Shown here: piece after piece, positions 58,234 through 64,000 of the stretch | How the letters are laid out: every line of letters begins with the position of its first letter | Position numbering within the stretch: the stretch's first letter is position 1 | Assembly (NCBI RefSeq): GCF_009192735.1 | Contig: NZ_VTFU01000001.1 | Span: 682,001 to 746,000 of the forward strand | Direction of reading: 5' to 3' | DNA: 64,000 nucleotides | DNA from: Arthrobacter gandavensis | GTDB taxonomy: Bacteria; Actinomycetota; Actinomycetes; Actinomycetales; Micrococcaceae | Program-made: the position numbers and the translations under genes | Notes under the pieces: model-generated | Databases searched by the model: none | What the model saw: only the letters and a program-made list of their open reading frames with translations | What the model was told of the DNA's origin: nothing

Positions 58234-58920
58234 GTGAGCAGCAGCGAGGACCGGACCGTCATGATGTCCCTTCCCTTCACGGGGACGTGGAAGGTGGAAA
58301 ACAGCCCCCGGCGCCGGGTTCCCAGCCACGGCACCCATCTGCTGGCCACAACATACGCGATCGACTTTGTGGGAGTGGACGACGCCGGCCGGACGGCTCC
58401 GGGCGCCAGCTGGCGGACGGCGTTCGGCACCGAACCGCCGGAGCTGTTCTTCGGTTTTGTGCGGCCCATCCTCGCTCCGGTCAGCGGCGAGGTGGTCACG
58501 GTCCATGACGGCGAAGCGGACCACGATGCACGCCGTTCCCAGCTGGCGCTGATCCCCTACATGCTGGGCCAGCCGGCCCGGCTCCGTCAGGGAGCCGGCG
58601 CCATCGCGGGCAACTACATCCTCATCCAGATGCCCGGCGGCGCCGTGGTTGGCGTGATGCACCTGCAGGCCAGTTCCATCCGGGTGCGCACCGGACAGCA
58701 CGTCCGCGAGGGCGAGCACATCGCCGCCTGCGGCAACTCCGGCAACTCCACCCAGCCGCACGTGCACGTGCAGGCCATGGACGGCATCGATCCGTGGACC
58801 GCCCGCGGACTGCCGCTGAGTTTCCGGTCCTTTGGCGAGAAACCGGCCCGCGCCCGGACCTTCACCGACCGCCGGAACACCGTGCCGGATGAGGCCTCAG
58901 TGGTCCGGGTGCCTGAGTAA
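58234..58920 (+). CDS. M23 family peptidase-like protein without signal peptide
   Basis: 228 residues from GTG 58234 with AAGGGA upstream. A LytM/M23 zinc site is visible: the first His and Asp in SHGTHLLATTYAIDFVG and the HxH in STQPHVHVQAMDG. The core strand is VGVMHLQASSIRVRTGQHVREGEHIAACGNSG. No signal peptide or membrane anchor can be seen, so it is probably cytoplasmic or exported by an unusual route. Peptidoglycan endopeptidase by family; the true role is open. Confidence 0.85.
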   Translation: MSSSEDRTVMMSLPFTGTWKVENSPRRRVPSHGTHLLATTYAIDFVGVDDAGRTAPGASWRTAFGTEPPELFFGFVRPILAPVSGEVVTVHDGEADHDARRSQLALIPYMLGQPARLRQGAGAIAGNYILIQMPGGAVVGVMHLQASSIRVRTGQHVREGEHIAACGNSGNSTQPHVHVQAMDGIDPWTARGLPLSFRSFGEKPARARTFTDRRNTVPDEASVVRVPE

Positions 58921-58947
58921 CCCCGCCGCTCCTGCAGGTCCAGCGCT

Positions 58948-59748
58948 TCAGTAACTGGCCCGCGTTTCGCTGCCGGATACGGAAATGTACTTGGCAGCCA
59001 ATCCTTCACTCCCCCGGGCCAGCAGCGCGACGTCGGCCCCCACCAGGATGAAGTCCACGCCGGCCTCGATGTAGTGCCGGGCCGTGGCCTCAGCGAAAGC
59101 ATTCACGCCCACCGGTTTGCCGGCCGCCTTCACCACCCGGATGCAGTGCTCGACGGCGGCGACGACGTCGGGATGCTCCTGCTGGCCCAGATGACCCATG
59201 GACGCGGCAAGGTCCGCCGGGCCGATGAAGAGCCCGTCCACGCCGTCGACAGCGGCGATCTCCGCCACGTTCTCAACCGCGGCGGCGGTCTCGATCTGCA
59301 CCAGCAGCGTCACCGACTCGGCGGCGTTCTCGAGGTAGCCCTCGATCCGGTTCCAGCGCGATGCCCGGGCCAGGGCGCTGCCCACTCCGCGGATCCCGTG
59401 CGGCGGATACCGCACGGCGCGGACCAGCTCGGCGGCCTGTTCCGGGGTGTCGACCATGGGAATTAGCAGGTTCTGCACGCCCAGGTCCAGGTACTGCTTC
59501 AGCATCACGGCGTCGCCAATGGGCGGCCGGACCACGGCGCTGACCGGATAGCCGTGCACGGCCTGCAGCTGGGCCAGCAGGGACTCCAGCCCGTTGGGGC
59601 TGTGCTCGGCGTCGATCAGGAGCCAGTCCAGGCCGGAACCGGCACAGATTTCTGCTACCAGCGGGCTGCCGGAGGATACCCACATGCCGGTCTGGCGTCC
59701 GCCGTCGGCCATTCTTGCGGCGAACGTTTCCTCTACTCGAAGCGGCAT
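58948..59748 (-). CDS. hpaI: HpcH/HpaI aldolase, 4-hydroxy-2-oxoheptanedioate aldolase
   Basis: 266 residues, class II pyruvate aldolase fold: GMWVSSGSPLVAEICAGSGLDWLLIDAEHSPNG, VVRPPIGDAVMLKQYLDLGVQNLLIPMVDT, metal Glu in LLVQIETAAAVEN and Asp in GLFIGPADLAASMG. Splits 4-hydroxy-2-oxoheptanedioate to pyruvate and succinate semialdehyde, the last ring-derived step of homoprotocatechuate breakdown. Overlaps the hydratase gene by 16 bp and ends the operon. Confidence 0.92.
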   Translation of the reverse strand: MPLRVEETFAARMADGGRQTGMWVSSGSPLVAEICAGSGLDWLLIDAEHSPNGLESLLAQLQAVHGYPVSAVVRPPIGDAVMLKQYLDLGVQNLLIPMVDTPEQAAELVRAVRYPPHGIRGVGSALARASRWNRIEGYLENAAESVTLLVQIETAAAVENVAEIAAVDGVDGLFIGPADLAASMGHLGQQEHPDVVAAVEHCIRVVKAAGKPVGVNAFAEATARHYIEAGVDFILVGADVALLARGSEGLAAKYISVSGSETRASY

Positions 59749-60518
59749 GTGATTGTTCCCATCGGTCCGTAGTCGGCGAGCACCGAATCCCCTTTATAAA
59801 CCCACATCGGGCGGGTAAAGGATCCGGCCAGGATGATTTCACCGGCTTCCAGCGACGTGCCGTGCGCGGAGAGTTTGTTCGCGAGCCAGTAGACACCGGC
59901 GGCGGGATGGTTCAGCACACCGGCTGCCACGCCGGTTTCCTCGATGGTCTGGTTGCGGTAGAGCAGGGCCGACACCCAGCGCAGGTCCAGATCCTTGGGC
60001 GCGGTGGGGTTTCCGCCGATCACCATGGCGCCCATCGCCGCGTTGTCAGCGATGGTGTCCACGATGGTCCGGCCCTCCATCTCGATCCGGGAGTCCAGGA
60101 TCTCCAGGGCGGGCACCACGTAGTCCGTGGCGTTGAGGACGTCGAAGATGGTGCACCCCGGGCCGGACAGCGGTTTGCCCAGCACAAACGCCAGCTCCAC
60201 CTCGACCCGCGGATGCGTGTACCGGTCCCAGTCCAGGGTGCAGCCGTTCTCCAGCACCATGTCATCGAGGATGACGCCGTAATCGGGTTCGGTGATGCCG
60301 GTGGCAGCCTGCATCGCCTTGGAGGTCAGGCCGATCTTGTGGCCGGCGAGGGAGCGGCCGGAGGCCATCAGCCGCGACCGCCACAGGTTCTGCACCGCGT
60401 AGGAGTCCTCAATGGTCATGTCCGGGTAGCGGGCGGTCAGCAGCGGCACCGGGGTGCGGGTCTGCTTCGCTGCCAGCAGCTCATCGGCCACCGCGGCGAC
60501 GGTTTCTTTATCCAGCAC
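59733..60518 (-). CDS. hpaH: 2-oxo-hept-4-ene-1,7-dioate hydratase
   Basis: 261 residues of the fumarylacetoacetase/hydratase-decarboxylase family: YAVQNLWRSRLMASGRSLAGHKIGLTSKAMQ, PDYGVILDDMVLENG, and the metal-binding VEVELAFVLGKPLSGPGC. Adds water to 2-oxohept-4-ene-1,7-dioate, giving the HpaI substrate. A 12-bp hairpin lies just upstream in the gap to hpaD. Confidence 0.92.
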   Translation of the reverse strand: MLDKETVAAVADELLAAKQTRTPVPLLTARYPDMTIEDSYAVQNLWRSRLMASGRSLAGHKIGLTSKAMQAATGITEPDYGVILDDMVLENGCTLDWDRYTHPRVEVELAFVLGKPLSGPGCTIFDVLNATDYVVPALEILDSRIEMEGRTIVDTIADNAAMGAMVIGGNPTAPKDLDLRWVSALLYRNQTIEETGVAAGVLNHPAAGVYWLANKLSAHGTSLEAGEIILAGSFTRPMWVYKGDSVLADYGPMGTITCRFE

Positions 60519-60564
60519 GTGATTCCATTTCCGTTCGTAGGTTGCGACTTCTGTTCATAGGGTG

Positions 60565-60595
60565 CGACGACGGCGCTGGGCTGGCGCCGTCGTCG
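60565..60595 (-). other. Intercistronic hairpin between hpaD and hpaH
   Basis: Perfect 12-bp stem CGACGACGGCGC / GCGCCGTCGTCG with a 7-nt loop, 9 bp past the hpaD stop. No T-run. Near-direct repeats TAGGTTGCGAC and TAGGGTGCGAC (60539-60569) adjoin it. Confidence 0.75.
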
Positions 60596-60603
60596 GGCGC
60601 GGT

Positions 60604-61719
60604 CTAAAGCTGGGTGCCGATTTTGAAGCCCTTGGCGGGCTCGCCGGCGGAGGTGCCGGCGTCGTCGGCCGGGCGGGTGTAGGAGAAGCCGTCGGCCCCG
60701 ATGGTGACCGCCATTTCCGAGCTTTCGGTGCGCTGAGTCAGCGGCTGCGGGTTGCCGTCCAGGTCCAGGACGAGGGAGGCCTCGGTGTACCAGGACGGGA
60801 CCACGGGGTTGCCCCACCAGTCGCGGCGCTGGTTGTCGTGCACGTCCCAGGTGATGGTGGGGTTGTCCGGGTCCCCGGTGTAGTAGTCCTGCGTGTAGAT
60901 CTCGATGCGGTGGTCGTCCGGATCCAGGATGTAGAGGTAGAAGGCGTTGGACACGCCGTGCCGGCCGGGGCCGCGTTCAATCCGGTCGGAGATGCGCAGG
61001 GCGCCCATCTTGTCGCAGATCTGGATGATGTTGTGCTTTTCGTGCGTGGCGAAGGCCATGTGGTGCATGCGCGGGCCGTCGCCGCCGGTCAGTGCGGTGT
61101 CATGCACGGTGTGCTTGCGGTGCATCCAGGCGGCGTAGGTGACGCCGTCGGAATCCTTGATGTCCTCCGAGACGCGGAAGCCCAGGTCCTCCAGGTAGGC
61201 GCGGCCGCGGGGCACGTCCGGGGTGACCTGGTTGAAGTGGTCCAGGCGCACCAGTTCGCCGGCGGAGTAGAGGTCGTAGCGCTGGGTCAGGCGTTCCACG
61301 TGCTCGGTTTCGTAGAAGAACTCGCAGGGGAAGCCCAGCGGGTCCTCCACGCGCACCGAGTCACCGATGCCCTTGGTGAAGCCGTCCCGACGGCGTTCGG
61401 TGCGGCAGCCCAGTTCCTGGTAATACGCATCGGCAATGTCCACGTCTTCGGGGGTGCGGACGCGGTAGGCCAGGGCGGCGACGGCGGCCACCGGTCCCTG
61501 GCGCAGCACCAGGTTGTGGTGGATGAACTCCTCCAGGGAGCGCAGGTAGATGGCGTTCTCGTCCTCTTCGGTGACGTGCAGGCCCAGGACGTCCACGTAG
61601 AACTTCCGGGACCGTTCAAGGTCCGTGACCACCAGTTCGGCGTAGGCGCAGCGGACGATGTCCGGCGGGTTGATGCCCGGCGTGGGGACGGGATGGGGGT
61701 TGATGGCTGACTCGCTCAT
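60604..61719 (-). CDS. hpaD: 3,4-dihydroxyphenylacetate 2,3-dioxygenase (homoprotocatechuate dioxygenase)
   Basis: 371 residues, type I extradiol dioxygenase with two vicinal-oxygen-chelate modules. Metal ligands are His161 (VRLDHFNQV), His220 (PRMHHMAFA) and Glu273 (HRIEIYTQDYY), each six positions on from those of the well-studied Arthrobacter globiformis (Mn) and Brevibacterium fuscum (Fe) enzymes. The metal, Fe(II) or Mn(II), cannot be read from these residues. Cleaves homoprotocatechuate to 5-carboxymethyl-2-hydroxymuconate semialdehyde. AAAGGAG precedes the ATG. Confidence 0.95.
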   Translation of the reverse strand: MSESAINPHPVPTPGINPPDIVRCAYAELVVTDLERSRKFYVDVLGLHVTEEDENAIYLRSLEEFIHHNLVLRQGPVAAVAALAYRVRTPEDVDIADAYYQELGCRTERRRDGFTKGIGDSVRVEDPLGFPCEFFYETEHVERLTQRYDLYSAGELVRLDHFNQVTPDVPRGRAYLEDLGFRVSEDIKDSDGVTYAAWMHRKHTVHDTALTGGDGPRMHHMAFATHEKHNIIQICDKMGALRISDRIERGPGRHGVSNAFYLYILDPDDHRIEIYTQDYYTGDPDNPTITWDVHDNQRRDWWGNPVVPSWYTEASLVLDLDGNPQPLTQRTESSEMAVTIGADGFSYTRPADDAGTSAGEPAKGFKIGTQL

Positions 61720-61761
61720 GGTTTGCTCCTTTGCAAAAGGCGGGAAAGTGTCGGTGAGGGG

Positions 61762-63279
<1,518 letters not shown>

Positions 63280-63322
63280 GGGGTTTCCTCTTTCCGCGTT
63301 GAAAGTTCTTGGTGGATCTGGA

Positions 63323-64000
63323 TCAGATGGGTGACGGAGGCTGGCCGTTTTGGGCCAGGAAGGCGTTGAGCGTATTGGTGCGGTGCGCGCGGGCGGCGTG
63401 TTCGACGTCGGGCGCCGGGGCGCCGGATTCGATCAAGTCCAGCAGCGCGTCATGTTCGGCGACCGACTCATGTGCCCGGCCGGGCACATACCGGAAGGTG
63501 GAGGTGCGCATGCTGCTGAGCCGGAACCAGCCGCGGTGGACCAGGTCCAGGATGTGGGGATTGGGACAGCGGGCGTAGAGCAGGGCGTGGAACTCGGTGT
63601 TCAGCTTGGTGAAGCGGACCGGGTCGAAATCCAGCAGGACCTCGCGCATCTGCTCGTTCAGCGCCCGCGCCTTTGCCAGCTCCTCACCGGTGACCGCGGG
63701 CGCAGCCAGGGCGGTGGCCGCGCCTTCGATGATGCTCAGCGTCTGCATGGTGTGCAGGTACAGGTCCGGATCAATGCCTGCCACGGTGGCGCCGACGTTG
63801 CGTTCAAAGTGCACCAGCCCTTCGGCTTCGAGCCGGCGGATGGCTTCCCGGACCGGAACCACGCTGAAGCCCAGATCGTTGGCGATACTGCTGAGGACCA
63901 GCCGGTAACCGGCGCTCATTTCACCGCCGAGGATCCGCTGCTTGAGCTGGACGTACGCCTGCTCCGACTTGGACCCGGTGGCTGTGCTGCTGTCGGTGTT
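63323..64000 (-). CDS. GntR family regulator (FCD domain), 5' end outside window
   Basis: The frame runs from the right edge (SEQAYVQLKQRILGGEMSAGYR) to 63323. Winged helix LSSIANDLGFSVVPVREAIRRLEAEGLVHFERNVGATV, then FCD domain with TKLNTEFHALLYARCPN and ESVAEHDALLDLIESG. An internal ATG at 63919 would cut off the first helix, so the real start lies beyond the window or in its last bases. Located 43 bp before hpaE and on the same strand; the likely regulator of the homoprotocatechuate operon. Confidence 0.88.
   Translation of the reverse strand, partial: NTDSSTATGSKSEQAYVQLKQRILGGEMSAGYRLVLSSIANDLGFSVVPVREAIRRLEAEGLVHFERNVGATVAGIDPDLYLHTMQTLSIIEGAATALAAPAVTGEELAKARALNEQMREVLLDFDPVRFTKLNTEFHALLYARCPNPHILDLVHRGWFRLSSMRTSTFRYVPGRAHESVAEHDALLDLIESGAPAPDVEHAARAHRTNTLNAFLAQNGQPPSPI

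Overview
The window is high-GC chromosomal DNA from an actinobacterium, most likely an Arthrobacter-like member of the Micrococcaceae. Support comes from an Lsr2-type nucleoid protein, a mycothiol-dependent maleylpyruvate isomerase-like protein, a DUF222/HNH protein, a c-di-AMP (ydaO-type) leader in front of a LysM-NlpC/P60 hydrolase, and an extradiol dioxygenase resembling the Arthrobacter/Brevibacterium homoprotocatechuate enzymes. I see no rRNA, tRNA, CRISPR array, prophage or complete insertion sequence.

Layout. 1-6 kb: 3'-truncated ABC-F ATPase, a nonsense-interrupted SMP-30/gluconolactonase gene, a TetR regulator, and an acyl-CoA dehydrogenase whose promoter shares a 14-bp element with the TetR gene, then a MetE-like methyltransferase with a structured leader. 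6-15.5 kb: Lsr2, a DHA2 exporter, an FtsX/LolD-type ABC transporter divergent from a NarL-type two-component system across a palindrome, and a GNAT/beta-lactamase fusion. 15.7-24.6 kb: a beta-helix protein, the riboswitch-controlled cell-wall hydrolase, an OmpR-type two-component operon ending in an Asp/His-rich membrane protein, a FUSC protein and a frameshifted hrpB. 24.7-34.5 kb: a trans-4-hydroxyproline catabolic cluster (symporter, deaminase, 2-epimerase, frameshifted OCD-family reductase, three-part D-hydroxyproline dehydrogenase, semialdehyde dehydrogenase, GntR regulator). 34.6-49.9 kb: accessory genes, including a Baeyer-Villiger monooxygenase/hydrolase fusion, a CPA1 antiporter, a divergent EamA/MocR pair with overlapping start codons, and a deletion scar joining an FNT remnant to an MFS remnant. 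49.9-58.9 kb: MarR/hydrolase operon, acyl-CoA synthetase debris, TetR/exporter pair, a paralogous hydrolase operon, a hydroxyacid dehydrogenase, LtrA and an M23 protein. 58.9-64 kb: a homoprotocatechuate meta-cleavage operon (hpaI, hpaH, hpaD, hpaE) behind a GntR regulator that runs off the right edge.

Two catabolic routes give the region its metabolic character. Hydroxyproline is epimerised, oxidised, deaminated and oxidised to 2-oxoglutarate. Homoprotocatechuate is ring-cleaved and taken toward pyruvate and succinate semialdehyde. Many genes are paired with a local regulator and a visible operator-like repeat. Six loci are broken or truncated (SMP-30, hrpB, the OCD-family reductase, a GNAT gene, an AMP-binding fragment, the FNT/MFS scar); two of the frameshifts lie exactly in C homopolymers, so phase variation or base-call error must be separated from true decay. 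Four of the ten convergent gene pairs overlap by exactly 4 bp through CTAG.
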